From positions 1 through 64,000 of the forward strand of contig NZ_JAWRCU010000005.1 of assembly GCF_033542235.1 (NCBI RefSeq): a DNA stretch of 64,000 nt, in the 5' to 3' direction. The stretch comes from JAWRCU01 sp033542235. Its GTDB lineage: Bacteria > Pseudomonadota > Alphaproteobacteria > Rhizobiales > Rhizobiaceae. The position numbers were made by a program, and so were the translations under genes. This document shows, piece by piece, positions 34,449 through 43,701 of the stretch; the stretch's first letter is position 1; each line of letters starts with the position of its first letter. Below the pieces are notes generated by a model, which worked only from the letters and a program-made list of their open reading frames with translations, was not told where the DNA came from and did no database searches.

Positions 34449-37400
34449 TTGAAACGCCGTCACGTCCAGCCGCGCCTTATTCACGACAATGTAGCCGCTG
34501 CGCTTCCTTCACCATTCAATCGCTTCAAGCTCTCCACCGCGCTTGCCGGTTCGCTGCTCCTGATGGCCTCTTCAGCCTTCGCCCAGGCAGCGGGCGGGGA
34601 TGGTGGCGACGGTGATGCCGGTTTTGGGGGCAGCGGCGGCACGGCTGGTGCAGGTGGTGTCGCCGGGACAGACGGCGGCGCAGCCGCCTTCGGTAACGGC
34701 GGCGGAGGTGGCGGCAGCAATGACGCCGCTGGCGGCAATGGCGGCAACGGCGCCTCAAATAGTCCGTACGGAGGCGGTGGCGGCGGTGGCGGTGGCGGTA
34801 GCGGCGTCGGCGGCGGTGGAGGCGGCGGTGGTGGAAGCAGCGGCAGCGGCAGCGCCGGCATCGGCGGCGGCGCCGGGGACATCGCCATTTCCACGAATAG
34901 CGGGACGATCCAAGGCCGTAGTGGCAGCAATGGTGGTGGCGGCAGCGGCGGCGGAGGAGCCGGCATCGGCGGCGGTGGTGGCGGTGGCAGTGGCGGCGGT
35001 AGTAGCGGTGGCGGCGCCGGTGGCGGCGTCGGCGATATCACCGTTTCCACGAACAGCGGCACGATCCAGGGTGGCGACGGCGGGGGCATCGGAGGCGTCG
35101 GCATCCGCGTCGGCGGCGGGGCCGGGATCGGCGGGGGCGGGGCTGGCAGCGGCGGCGGGGGAGGTGGCGGCAGGGGGGGCGACGTCGGCAACATTGTCGT
35201 TTCCGCAAATAGCGGGACAATCCAGGGCGGCAGCGGCGGCCTCAGAGGCGGAGACGGCATCGGCAGTGGCGGCGAGGGCAGCCTTTTCGACGGCGGAGCT
35301 GTCGCTGGCTCCATCTACCTCAACAACACTAGTGCAGGCGTGGTGCGAGGCGGCAACGGCTGGGGAGCCGGCTTCGGTGGCGCGGGCGTTCGCGGCCAGA
35401 ACGCGACTATCGTCAATGCCGGAACGATCGCCGGAGGGCTGAATGGCAACGGCAGCCAGGCTGCCGCAATGGTCCTGACGGGAGGCGCCAACAGCCTGAG
35501 ACTGGTGGGCACGAACTGGTCGCTGGTCGGCGATATCCAGGTGAACGTGAGCAGCAGCCTTTCCTTTACCCAGACCGACAATCAGACATTGGCGAACACG
35601 ATCAGCGGCAATGGCGCTGTGATCCAGAACGGCTCCGGCACGCTGAGGCTTTCGGGAGCCAATACCTACACCGGCGGCACGACGATCGATGCCGGCACGC
35701 TGCAAGTGTCAGCCGATAACAATCTGGGCGCGGCCAGCGGCGGGCTAGTCTTCAACGATGGCACGCTGGCGGCCACGGGCAGCTTCGATACCAGCCGCAG
35801 CGTCACGCTTGCTGCGACCGGGGGGGTCGACGTGGCGGGGAACATGACGCTGGGGCTTACCGGCGCAATCACCGGCGCAGGCGATCTGATAAAGCGGGGC
35901 GCCGGCACGCTGAGGCTTTCGGGAGCCAATACCTACGCCGGCGGCACGACGATCGATGCCGGCACATTGCAAGTGTCGGCCGATAACAATCTGGGCGCGG
36001 CCAGCGGCGGGCTGGTCTTCAACGATGGTACGCTGGCGGCCACGGGCAGCTTCGACAGCAGCCGCAGCGTCACGCTTGCTGCGACCGGAGGGTTCGACGT
36101 GGCGGCCAACGTGACGCTGGGCCTTACCGGCGCAATCACCGGCGCTGGCGATCTGATAAAGCGGGGTGCCGGCACGCTGACGCTTTCGGGAACCAACACC
36201 TACATCGGCGGCACGACGATCGATGCCGGCACGTTGCAAGTGTCGGCCGATAACAATCTGGGCGCGGCAAGCGGCGGGCTGGTCTTCAACGATGCTACGC
36301 TGGCGGCCACGGGCAGCTTCGACACGAGCCGCAGCGTCACGCTTGCTGCGACCGGAGGGTTCGACGTGGCGGCCAACGTGACGCTGGGCCTTACCGGTGC
36401 AATCACCGGCGCTGGCGATCTGATCAAGCGGGGCGCCGGCACGCTCAGGCTTTCGGGAGCCAATACCTACGCCGGCGGCACGACGATCGATGCCGGCACA
36501 TTGCAAGTGTCGGCCAATAGCAATCTGGGCGCGGCGAACGGCGGGCTGGTCTTCAACGATGGTACGCTGGCGGCCACGGGCAGCTTCGATACCAGCCGCA
36601 GCGTCACACTTGCTGCGACCGGAGGGTTCGACGTGGCGGCCAACGTGACGCTGGGCCTTACTGGCGCAATCACCGGCGCTGGCGATCTGATCAAGCGGGG
36701 CGCCGGCACGCTGCGGCTGGACAATACCGGCAATAGCTATGGGAACACGTTCGTCGCAGCGGGAACGCTCATCGGCAACAGCGCCTCGGTCTCCGGCAAT
36801 GTCGGCAATGCTGGCACGCTGATCTTCGATGAGACGACGAATGGCATTTTCGGCGGCGCTATCGCCGGATTCAACGGCACGAATGGCGCGGTGATCAAGC
36901 GGGGGGCCGGGGTTCTTACCCTCGCGGGAACATCCAACCTGGACTGGACTATTTCGGCGGGCGGACTTGTCACGACGGCAGAACGCTTCTCCGGCAACGC
37001 TGATATCGCCTCGGGCGCGTCGCTCACCTTCAATCAACTGGTCAACGCTGCCTGGGGCGGTGTGCTCACCGGCACGGGCAACTTCGTCAAGACCGGAAGC
37101 GGCACGTTCCTTTATGACGGCCAGAGCGCGTCCTTCGCCGGAACCACCAATGTTGCGGCGGGCAGCCTTATCGTCGGTTCGGATACGACCCATGCGGGCG
37201 CGGTGCTCGGTGGCTCCATGAACGTGCTGAAGGACGCCGCACTCGGTGGCCACGGCACGGTGGGTTCGGGCGTTGGATCACTCGTGACGATCGCCCCGGG
37301 AGGCATGCTTTTACCTGGCAACTCGATCGGCACGCTCACCATCAACGGCGATCTGGTCCTCAATCAGGGATCGGTCTTTGCCGTCGAAGTCGGTCCGGCT

Positions 37401-38783
37401 AGCACCGCCTCCGATCTCGTTCATGTGATCGGCACTGCCACCCTCAGGGGTGGATCGGTCGCCCATATCGGCGCCGGCGGGACCTACAATCCGCATTCGA
37501 CCTACACCATCCTGTCAGCGGATAGCGGCTTGAACGGTGCCTTTACCGGCGTCACGTCGAACTTCGCGTTCCTTCACCCGTGGCTCAGCTATGACCCTAA
37601 CAGTGTCTATCTGACGCTCGCGCGCAATGACGTGGCCTTTGCTTCGGCGGCTGCCACGCGTAATCAGCGGTCAACGGCGAACGCAATCGACAGCATCGGC
37701 TTCGCCGCAGGCAATCCGCTCTATGACGCCATCGTGCAATTGCCCGATGACGACGCGATGCTCCGTCGGAGCTTCGATGCCCTCTCGGGCGAGATCCACG
37801 CCAGCGCGAAGACGGCCCTGATCGAGGACAGCCATTTCGTTCGCGATGCCGCGATTGATCGCATCCGCTCTGCCTTCGGCGATGTTGCGGTATCGTCCGT
37901 GCCGGTGATGAGCTATGTCGAGGGCAGTCCGAGGTTCACCGCTGCCGCCGCGCCAGCCGAGCGTTTCAGTATCTGGGGCTATGGCTTCGGGTCGTGGGGG
38001 CAGGCAAGCGGCGACGGCAACGCCGAGCGGCTCAACTACGATACCGGCGGCTTCCTGGCCGGTATCGATGCGCCTGTCTTCGATACATGGCGGTTCGGCA
38101 TTCTTGGCGGCTACAGCCGCACCAGTTTCAATGTGAAGGACCGCGCTTCGTCGGGCTCGAGCGACAACTATCACCTCGGCCTCTATGGCGGGACCCAACA
38201 GGGTAATCTCGGCTTCCGCACCGGTGCGGCCTACACCTGGCACGATCTTGAGACCGCTCGCTCGGTTGCCTTCCCCGGCTTCGCCGACAGCCTCAAGGGC
38301 AGCTACAACGCCGGAATATTCCAGGCGTTCGGCGATGTCGGCTATCGCATCGATACGTCGGCCGTGTCGCTCGAACCCTTCGCCAATCTCGCTTATGTCA
38401 GCCTGAACACTGGCAGCTTCGGCGAGCAAGGCGGAGCGGCGGCGCTGCATGCCGAGGGGCAGAGCACCAATACTACCTTGACGACACTGGGTCTGCGCGC
38501 TTCGGCGACCTTCGATCTCGGTGGCGTCAGCACGACAGCGCGCGGTTCACTCGGCTGGCAGCACGCCTTTGGCGACACGACCGTCTTGTCTGCGCAGGCG
38601 TTCTCGGCGGGTGACGCTTTCACGGTCGCGGGCGTGAGCATTGCTAAGGATGCCGCGGTCGCGGAAGCCGGTCTTGATCTCAGGCTGACGCCTTCCGCCA
38701 CGTTTGGCATCTTCTACCAGGGCCAAGTTGCAGCCGATGCCCAGGAGCACGGCTTGCAAGCGAACCTCAAGCTGCAGTTCTGA
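34449..38783 (+). CDS. Large autotransporter (type Va) with Gly-rich and PATR-repeat passenger
   Basis: A 1444-residue surface protein. An extended signal peptide (about 47 residues, core LSTALAGSLLLMASSAFAQA) starts at TTG 34449. Residues about 48-290 are extremely glycine-rich with SxNSGTIQG strands. Residues 398-753 are four 89-residue passenger-associated repeats (NTYTGGTTIDAGTLQVS, GDLIKRGAGTL), predicting a beta-helix. The C-terminal 275 residues (from FSIWGYGFGSWGQASGDGN to the terminal LKLQF) are the outer-membrane beta-barrel. No protease triad is evident, so adhesin-like display is likelier than secreted enzyme. Probably regulated by the divergent LuxR gene. Confidence 0.93.
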   Translation: MKRRHVQPRLIHDNVAAALPSPFNRFKLSTALAGSLLLMASSAFAQAAGGDGGDGDAGFGGSGGTAGAGGVAGTDGGAAAFGNGGGGGGSNDAAGGNGGNGASNSPYGGGGGGGGGGSGVGGGGGGGGGSSGSGSAGIGGGAGDIAISTNSGTIQGRSGSNGGGGSGGGGAGIGGGGGGGSGGGSSGGGAGGGVGDITVSTNSGTIQGGDGGGIGGVGIRVGGGAGIGGGGAGSGGGGGGGRGGDVGNIVVSANSGTIQGGSGGLRGGDGIGSGGEGSLFDGGAVAGSIYLNNTSAGVVRGGNGWGAGFGGAGVRGQNATIVNAGTIAGGLNGNGSQAAAMVLTGGANSLRLVGTNWSLVGDIQVNVSSSLSFTQTDNQTLANTISGNGAVIQNGSGTLRLSGANTYTGGTTIDAGTLQVSADNNLGAASGGLVFNDGTLAATGSFDTSRSVTLAATGGVDVAGNMTLGLTGAITGAGDLIKRGAGTLRLSGANTYAGGTTIDAGTLQVSADNNLGAASGGLVFNDGTLAATGSFDSSRSVTLAATGGFDVAANVTLGLTGAITGAGDLIKRGAGTLTLSGTNTYIGGTTIDAGTLQVSADNNLGAASGGLVFNDATLAATGSFDTSRSVTLAATGGFDVAANVTLGLTGAITGAGDLIKRGAGTLRLSGANTYAGGTTIDAGTLQVSANSNLGAANGGLVFNDGTLAATGSFDTSRSVTLAATGGFDVAANVTLGLTGAITGAGDLIKRGAGTLRLDNTGNSYGNTFVAAGTLIGNSASVSGNVGNAGTLIFDETTNGIFGGAIAGFNGTNGAVIKRGAGVLTLAGTSNLDWTISAGGLVTTAERFSGNADIASGASLTFNQLVNAAWGGVLTGTGNFVKTGSGTFLYDGQSASFAGTTNVAAGSLIVGSDTTHAGAVLGGSMNVLKDAALGGHGTVGSGVGSLVTIAPGGMLLPGNSIGTLTINGDLVLNQGSVFAVEVGPASTASDLVHVIGTATLRGGSVAHIGAGGTYNPHSTYTILSADSGLNGAFTGVTSNFAFLHPWLSYDPNSVYLTLARNDVAFASAAATRNQRSTANAIDSIGFAAGNPLYDAIVQLPDDDAMLRRSFDALSGEIHASAKTALIEDSHFVRDAAIDRIRSAFGDVAVSSVPVMSYVEGSPRFTAAAAPAERFSIWGYGFGSWGQASGDGNAERLNYDTGGFLAGIDAPVFDTWRFGILGGYSRTSFNVKDRASSGSSDNYHLGLYGGTQQGNLGFRTGAAYTWHDLETARSVAFPGFADSLKGSYNAGIFQAFGDVGYRIDTSAVSLEPFANLAYVSLNTGSFGEQGGAAALHAEGQSTNTTLTTLGLRASATFDLGGVSTTARGSLGWQHAFGDTTVLSAQAFSAGDAFTVAGVSIAKDAAVAEAGLDLRLTPSATFGIFYQGQVAADAQEHGLQANLKLQF
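35640..36707 (+). repeat. Four tandem 267-bp repeats inside the autotransporter gene
   Basis: Units start at 35640, 35907, 36174 and 36441, each exactly 267 bases (89 codons) and nearly identical, with scattered substitutions such as GCC/ACC/ATC at the same codon. A diverged fifth start (ACGCTGCGGCTGGAC) follows at 36708. Perfect length and high identity imply recent duplication or gene conversion, so copy number is likely to vary between strains and the assembly could be collapsed here. Confidence 0.93.
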
Positions 38784-38790
38784 CAAGGAC

Positions 38791-38822
38791 AGGGCGAGTG
38801 ACGGCAATCGTCACCCGCCTTG
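38791..38822 (+). terminator. Hairpin after the autotransporter gene
   Basis: GGCGAGTGACG and CGTCACCCGCC form an 11-bp stem with one mismatch and a GCAAT loop, eight bases after the stop codon. The following T-tract is poor (CTTGGG), so termination is probable but not certain. Confidence 0.5.
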
Positions 38823-38940
38823 GGACCATGCCCCAATCGGGCTGGCCGCAGCCGCTGGTGCCGGATCTGGCGTTCGTCGCGATGCCGGGAACTTCGAATG
38901 ACGCGCTCGCTGTGCGACTGCTTCGATCGCCCGATTGCTG

Positions 38941-39381
38941 TTACCAGCTGCCTGTATTGGGCATCGATGCCCAAGGCTCCTGGATCGGCAGCGGCTCGCC
39001 TTCCTGCAGAAGCTCGATCGAGATGTTGTCCGGCGACTTGACGAAAGCCATGTTGCCGTCGCGCGGAGGCCGGTTGATGGTGACGCCGGCATCCATCAGG
39101 CGCTTGCAGGTCTCGTAGATGTTGTCGACCTTATAGGCGAGGTGGCCGAAATTGCGCCCGCCGCTATAGACCTCCGGGTCCCAGTTGTAGGTAAGCTCGA
39201 GTTCCGGTGCGCGTGCTGTCGCAGAGGTCGACTTGTCCTTCGGGGCCGCGAGGAAGATCAGGGTGTACCGGCCCTTATCGTTCTCATGCCGGCGGATCTC
39301 CTCCAGCCCAAGCTTGTTGCAGTAGAAATCCAGCGACCTGTCGATGTCGGTGATGCGGACCATGGTGTGCAGATAGCGCAT
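38941..39381 (-). CDS. gloA: Lactoylglutathione lyase (glyoxalase I)
   Basis: A 146-residue glyoxalase I that isomerises the methylglyoxal-glutathione adduct. Metal ligands are visible: His in MRYLHTMVRI, Glu in LELTYNW, His in GHLAYKVD and Glu in SIELLQEG. DPEVYSGGRNFGHLAY is characteristic of GloA. It is convergent with the autotransporter gene, at the right border of the putative island. Confidence 0.95.
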   Translation of the reverse strand: MRYLHTMVRITDIDRSLDFYCNKLGLEEIRRHENDKGRYTLIFLAAPKDKSTSATARAPELELTYNWDPEVYSGGRNFGHLAYKVDNIYETCKRLMDAGVTINRPPRDGNMAFVKSPDNISIELLQEGEPLPIQEPWASMPNTGSW

Positions 39382-39597
39382 GATTTATTCCTTTGCTTGG
39401 CAATCGAACGCGCGATTACATAGGGCGACGGCAGTCGGGAGGGCAACAGAGGACGGCCGCCGATGACCACCCCATGCCATAGTATTTCTAGGCAACAGGG
39501 GAAAATTACACGGCACCACTTGCATAAGTGGGAATGTCGAGTGTTATCCTTAAGTCAAGAATCAGGTTGCAGCGGTACTCGGAAAGGGTGCGTTCTT

Positions 39598-40191
39598 ATG
39601 GGGGACAAGGCCTCTTTAATGGGGCGCGACGCGGAATATGGAGACGCGTTGACCCGTGACGACGGCGGCGAAGCCACCGATCTCATGGAGTTGTCCGGCG
39701 CCATAAAATGGTTCGACGTCGCGAAAGGCTACGGCTTTATCCTGCCGGACAATGGTGGGGGTGACGTGTTGCTGCACGTGACCTGCCTTAGGCGTGACGG
39801 CTTCCAGACGGCACTGGAGGGAGCGCGGGTCGTCTGTCTCGTGCGCCAGGGTGAACGCGGGCTGCAGGCTTTTCGCGTGCTTTCGATGGATAGCTCGACC
39901 GCGGTGCATCCTGCCGAGCAGCCGGTGCAACGCACTCACGTCGTGGTGACTCCCGAGAGTGGGCTCGAGCGCGCCTTGGTCAAATGGTTCAACCGCACGA
40001 AAGGCTTCGGCTTTCTGACACGCGGCGAAGGCACCGAAGACATCTTCGTGCATATGGAGACGCTCAGGCGCTTCGGCATCACGGAGCTCAGGCCCGGCCA
40101 GGTCGTGCTCGTTCGTTATGGCCGCGGCGACAAGGGCCTTATGGCTGCCGAAATTCATCCTGATATGGGTACGCTGCCGGTCTCGCACTGA
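39598..40191 (+). CDS. Tandem cold-shock domain protein
   Basis: A 197-residue protein with two cold-shock domains: residues about 30-97 (GAIKWFDVAKGYGFILPD) and about 122-190 (ALVKWFNRTKGFGFLTRG). RNP1-like KGYGFI/KGFGFL and RNP2-like VLLHV/IFVHM motifs are present in both. Binds single-stranded nucleic acid and probably acts as an RNA chaperone. Double-CSD proteins of this size are usual in Hyphomicrobiales. GAAAGG lies about 10 bases before the ATG. Confidence 0.92.
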   Translation: MGDKASLMGRDAEYGDALTRDDGGEATDLMELSGAIKWFDVAKGYGFILPDNGGGDVLLHVTCLRRDGFQTALEGARVVCLVRQGERGLQAFRVLSMDSSTAVHPAEQPVQRTHVVVTPESGLERALVKWFNRTKGFGFLTRGEGTEDIFVHMETLRRFGITELRPGQVVLVRYGRGDKGLMAAEIHPDMGTLPVSH

Positions 40192-40206
40192 GGTGTGTGG
40201 ACATTC

Positions 40207-40330
40207 GCAAGCATGATCCCGAATTGACGGTCAGCGCAGCAAAACGTGCAGACTTTTCGGCCAAGATCATGCGACAAGATAGGAGCTTGGAGCAGGATGA
40301 GTGACTCCACTCCGATTAATCCTGCTCGAA
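40207..40330. repeat. Rhizobial intergenic palindromic repeat
   Basis: GCATGATC at 40211-40218 is inverted as GATCATGC at 40265-40272, with ACTTTTCGG before the right arm. A second inverted pair, GAGCAGGAT (40290-40298) and ATCCTGCTC (40319-40327), follows. Compound palindromes built on GCATGATCCCGAA are frequent between genes in Mesorhizobium and relatives. It occupies the spacer upstream of the DUF192 gene. Confidence 0.65.
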
Positions 40331-40357
40331 TATGAGCGGCCGAACCCGGGATTCTTC

Positions 40358-40855
40358 ATGCTGCGCTATTTCTGGCAGACGGCAGGCGCCGTTTTTGTTG
40401 CGGTCGCCGTTATAGGCCTGTTCCTGGCGATGAAATCGCCGAGCTCGGCCGACAGTCGGGCGATGGTCCTTCCGGTCGATCCGGAACCGCTCATCATCGA
40501 GACGAAGGAGGGCGGGCGCTCCTTCACGATCGAGATCGCCAAGAACCCCGGTGAGCGCGAGCGCGGGCTGATGTTCCGCCAGGACATGGATCCCGACCAC
40601 GGCATGCTCTTCGTCTTCGATGCCCAGCAGCAGCTCGGCTTTTGGATGAAAAACACGCCGATGCCGCTCGACCTGATCTTTATCTCCGAGAACGGCACGG
40701 TGAGGGCCATCAAGAAGGGGGAACCCTTTTCAGAAGCGCTCATCTCGCCAGGCGAGCCGGTGCGCTTCGTGCTGGAGCTGAAGGCGGGGACTGCTGCGAA
40801 GAACGGCATTGCCCGTGGCGACAAGGTGCGCCACAAGGCCATCAATCAGGAATAA
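40358..40855 (+). CDS. DUF192 family exported protein
   Basis: A 165-residue protein with an N-terminal membrane anchor or signal segment (MLRYFWQTAGAVFVAVAVIG) and a DUF192 domain: RERGLMFRQDMDPDHGMLFV, FWMKNTPMPLDLIFI and ENGTVRAIKKGEP. The family is widespread with no settled function. The ATG at 40358 begins the hydrophobic segment and is chosen over an upstream alternative. The next gene is only 10 bases downstream. Confidence 0.9.
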   Translation: MLRYFWQTAGAVFVAVAVIGLFLAMKSPSSADSRAMVLPVDPEPLIIETKEGGRSFTIEIAKNPGERERGLMFRQDMDPDHGMLFVFDAQQQLGFWMKNTPMPLDLIFISENGTVRAIKKGEPFSEALISPGEPVRFVLELKAGTAAKNGIARGDKVRHKAINQE

Positions 40856-40865
40856 GGCAGACGGC

Positions 40866-41639
40866 ATGCAGTTCTTCTCGCATGAAGGGTTTGAGCTCGC
40901 CTTCATCGATGAAAGGCCGGCGTCCGGGTCGGGCGAGCCTGTGCTGCTGATCCATGGCTTTGCTTCCAACCACAGGACCAACTGGGTGACGCCCGGTTGG
41001 GTCAAGACGCTGACCGACGCCGGCTATCGAGCGATAGCCTTCGACAATCGCGGCCATGGAGCATCGTCGAAGAGCTATGACCAGGCCGACTATTATCCGG
41101 ACAAAATGGCCGGCGACGCGGCGGCCCTGCTTCTGCATCTGGGCATCGAGCGATCCCATGTGTTCGGCTATTCGATGGGTGCACGGATCTCGGCGTTCCT
41201 CGCCCTTGCAGAGCCGCAACTGATCGCGTCCCTGATCCTGGGCGGGCTCGGAATCGGTATTGTCGACGGGGTCGGCGAGTGGGACGAGATCGCGGACGCC
41301 CTCGTCGCCCTCGATCCCGCGGCCATTTCGGACGATAGAGGCCGTATGTTCCGTACTTTTGCCGACCAGACGAAGAGTGACCGGGAGGCGCTCGCCGCAT
41401 GCATAGCGACCTCGCGCGAACTGCTCAGCGAGGATGACGTGTCGCGCATCGCCCAGCCGACCCTGATTGCCGTCGGCACGAAAGACGACATCGCCGGCTC
41501 GGCAGAGGCGCTCGCCGCGCTGATGCCGAATGCAGTCGCCTTCCCGATCGAAGGTCGCGACCACATGCTTTCGGTCGGCGACCGCACCTTGAAGAAGCGG
41601 GCGATCGATTTTCTCAAGGCGCATCCGATCAGCGAATAG
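40866..41639 (+). CDS. Alpha/beta hydrolase
   Basis: A 257-residue alpha/beta hydrolase. The oxyanion segment LLIHGFASNH, DNRGHGASSK, the nucleophile elbow GYSMGA (about residue 100), a late Asp in VGTKDDIAGS and His in GRDHMLSVGD form the expected triad layout. Similar to non-haem peroxidase/esterase-type hydrolases; substrate unknown. It is 10 bases from the DUF192 gene, so they are co-transcribed. Confidence 0.88.
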   Translation: MQFFSHEGFELAFIDERPASGSGEPVLLIHGFASNHRTNWVTPGWVKTLTDAGYRAIAFDNRGHGASSKSYDQADYYPDKMAGDAAALLLHLGIERSHVFGYSMGARISAFLALAEPQLIASLILGGLGIGIVDGVGEWDEIADALVALDPAAISDDRGRMFRTFADQTKSDREALAACIATSRELLSEDDVSRIAQPTLIAVGTKDDIAGSAEALAALMPNAVAFPIEGRDHMLSVGDRTLKKRAIDFLKAHPISE

Positions 41640-41798
41640 AAACATAGCGCCGTTCCGCTGCGAATCGATCGGCGACCTGCCCGTCCTCAGCGCCCTTGAA
41701 AGAGCGGCATTCAATTCCACTTGAGACAACGATAAGGAAAATAGTGTTCAATCGGACACACATTTGACCTATATCGTGCGGCCAAACAGGAGACGCCG

Positions 41799-42647
41799 AT
41801 GAACTCGATCGTTGCACAGCGAAGCGGCAACCTGCAGCCCGTCGATCCGATCTGGACGAGCATACGTGACGAGGCGCGGGAGGCCGTCGAGCGCGATCCG
41901 CTGCTTGCAGCCTTCCTATACGCGTCGGTCCTCAACCACGAGAAGCTCGAATACGCGGTGATCCACCGTATCGCCGAACGCCTGCATCATCCCGATCTCA
42001 GCGCGGATATCATCCGCCAGACTTTCCATGCGATGCTGGCCGACAGGCCCGAATGGGCGAGCATCGTCCGCGTCGACATCCAGGCCTATTACGATCGCGA
42101 TCCGGCCTGCGACCGCTTCCTGATGCCGGTGCTCTACTTCAAGGGCTTCCATGCCATCCAGACGCATCGTCTCGCTCATTGGCTCTGGATCCAAGGCCGC
42201 AGGGACTTTGCGCTCTACCTTCAGAGCCGGTCCTCCTCCGTGTTCCAGACCGACATCAACCCGGCCGCGAAGATGGGCAAGGGTATCTTCATCGACCATG
42301 CCACCGGCCTAGTGGTCGGCGAGACGGCAGTCATCGAAGACAACGTCTCAATCATGCAGGATGTGACGCTGGGCGGCACCGGCAAATCCGGCGGCGACCG
42401 GCATCCCAAGATCCGCTACGGCGTCCTGATAGGTTCCGGCGCGAAGGTCCTCGGTAATATCGAAATCGGCCACTGCGCCAAGATTGCAGCCGGCTCGGTC
42501 GTGCTGTCCGCAGTGCCGCACAACAAGACCGTGGCAGGTGTGCCGGCTCGCATCGTCGGCGAAGCCGGATGCGACCAGCCGTCCAGGCAAATGGACCAGC
42601 TCCTGCCTTCGCAGAGCATGGACCAGGTGATCAGCTTCGACATCTGA
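41799..42647 (+). CDS. cysE: Serine acetyltransferase CysE
   Basis: Makes O-acetylserine, the first step of cysteine synthesis. The 282-residue protein has an N-terminal helical domain and a C-terminal left-handed beta-helix of hexapeptide repeats, with KGIFIDHATGLVVGETAVI, VTLGGTGKSGGDRHPKI and the catalytic His-Asp pattern. The C-terminal tail is polar and ends VISFDI; an Ile-terminated CysE tail normally docks into CysK. CAGGAG precedes the ATG by 6 bases. The upstream spacer is AT-richer than surroundings and probably holds the promoter. Confidence 0.96.
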   Translation: MNSIVAQRSGNLQPVDPIWTSIRDEAREAVERDPLLAAFLYASVLNHEKLEYAVIHRIAERLHHPDLSADIIRQTFHAMLADRPEWASIVRVDIQAYYDRDPACDRFLMPVLYFKGFHAIQTHRLAHWLWIQGRRDFALYLQSRSSSVFQTDINPAAKMGKGIFIDHATGLVVGETAVIEDNVSIMQDVTLGGTGKSGGDRHPKIRYGVLIGSGAKVLGNIEIGHCAKIAAGSVVLSAVPHNKTVAGVPARIVGEAGCDQPSRQMDQLLPSQSMDQVISFDI

Positions 42648-42752
42648 GGCGGCTAGGGCAGTCCGGAAATAGCCGGCCCGCCTTTACACAGCCATCCTTC
42701 ACATGCCAGAAGCGCGTCTCGATTCGAAACACCAGCGACGCCGGAGGCTGTG

Positions 42753-42962
42753 TTGAAGCCAGAAGAGATTCGTAAGCTCGACGCCTTTTTCAAGCGAACC
42801 TTCAAGAACCCTGCGCTTCAGGTCAAGGCTCGCCCGCGCAAGGATGATTCTTGCGAGCTCTATATCGGGGACGAATTTCTCGGCATCATCTTCAAGGACG
42901 AGGACGAGGGCGACCTGTCCTACAATTTTTCGATGGCGATCCTCGACGTGGATCTCGAATAG
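42753..42962 (+). CDS. DUF3126 family small protein
   Basis: A 69-residue protein (KPEEIRKLDAFFKRTFKNPA, then ELYIGDEFLGIIFKDEDEGD) of the DUF3126 family found across Hyphomicrobiales. GGAGG at 42743-42747 favours the TTG at 42753; the GTG one codon earlier is too close. Function unknown; cytoplasmic. It sits about 105 bases after cysE, a common neighbour. Confidence 0.88.
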   Translation: MKPEEIRKLDAFFKRTFKNPALQVKARPRKDDSCELYIGDEFLGIIFKDEDEGDLSYNFSMAILDVDLE

Positions 42963-42966
42963 GAGT

Positions 42967-43701
42967 CTAGCTCTTTCCGCTCCTGATCAGCTTGCGCGCC
43001 TGCCCGGCGATCGCCTGGTCGAGTGCTTGCCAATCCTTCAGAAGCTCCAACGGAAAGCGGTAGGTGAGGCTGAGATCGTCGCCGACATGGATGTCGCGCT
43101 GGCAGGGCGCCAGTGATTCCTCAGCGCTCGGTCCGGTCAGGCAGCGCGCGACGAAAGGCTCGGCGCCGGAGCGGGGCGCGACAGCAAGCTCCTCGTTGAT
43201 GTAGCCGGACTTCTCGTTGAAATCGTAGAAGGTCACGCCTGATGGCCCGGCCTTCCCGCGAGGAACGATCAGCGACTGGTAGATCGGCTCGAAGCGGCCG
43301 CTCATGTCGCGCGACATCATTCGTTCCTCGATTGAGAGGAAGATGATCCGCCGCGTTCCGCCGACATTGTTGAAGTCGTTGCTGAGGCCCGTGCTGTACC
43401 CATTCATGTCGGGCCAGTGAAGGTACAGGTCGAGCCTGGGGGCGATGCCGTCGCGCCGGTCGCGCTCGAAACGGATCGCATTTGCCGGCGCCGAGATCAC
43501 GTTGTTGCCGATAACGACCTGCTGGACCGTGGTGTCGTCGGTATGTCCGGCCATCACGATCGACTTCCCGAGCCATTTGCCGCCGATGCTGATAAGAACC
43601 GACAGCAGGGCCAGGGAGCCGAGGATATAAAAGACGCGCCACATGAAGGCCGAATCGATCGGCCTGATTTCAGGTTGCACTGTCGCGGCCTGCTGTTTCA
43701 T
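42967..43701 (-). CDS. Single-span membrane protein of unknown function
   Basis: A 244-residue protein starting MKQQAATVQPEIRPIDSAFM, with one membrane helix (about residues 20-42, VFYILGSLALLSVLISIGG) and a mostly extracytoplasmic remainder (IYQSLIVPRGKAGPSGVTFY, CLTGPSAEESLAPCQRDI). Two cysteines in the last part could form a disulfide. The ATG at 43701 gives a natural N-terminus; the open frame extends far upstream without such character. Family not recognised. Convergent with DUF3126. Confidence 0.72.
   Translation of the reverse strand: MKQQAATVQPEIRPIDSAFMWRVFYILGSLALLSVLISIGGKWLGKSIVMAGHTDDTTVQQVVIGNNVISAPANAIRFERDRRDGIAPRLDLYLHWPDMNGYSTGLSNDFNNVGGTRRIIFLSIEERMMSRDMSGRFEPIYQSLIVPRGKAGPSGVTFYDFNEKSGYINEELAVAPRSGAEPFVARCLTGPSAEESLAPCQRDIHVGDDLSLTYRFPLELLKDWQALDQAIAGQARKLIRSGKS

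Noticed and set aside
34481..35314. A proline-rich antisense open frame opposite the Gly-rich region
   Set aside because: Poly-proline is simply the reverse complement of glycine-rich codons; no start context or other support.
35640..36707. Regular repeats as a CRISPR array
   Set aside because: Units are 267 bp, contiguous, in frame and protein-coding; there are no unique spacers and no cas genes.
35745..37253. A 502-codon open frame antisense to the autotransporter gene
   Set aside because: It arises from high GC and the tandem repeats, repeats with the same 267-bp period, and has no family motif; the sense frame has a signal peptide and barrel.
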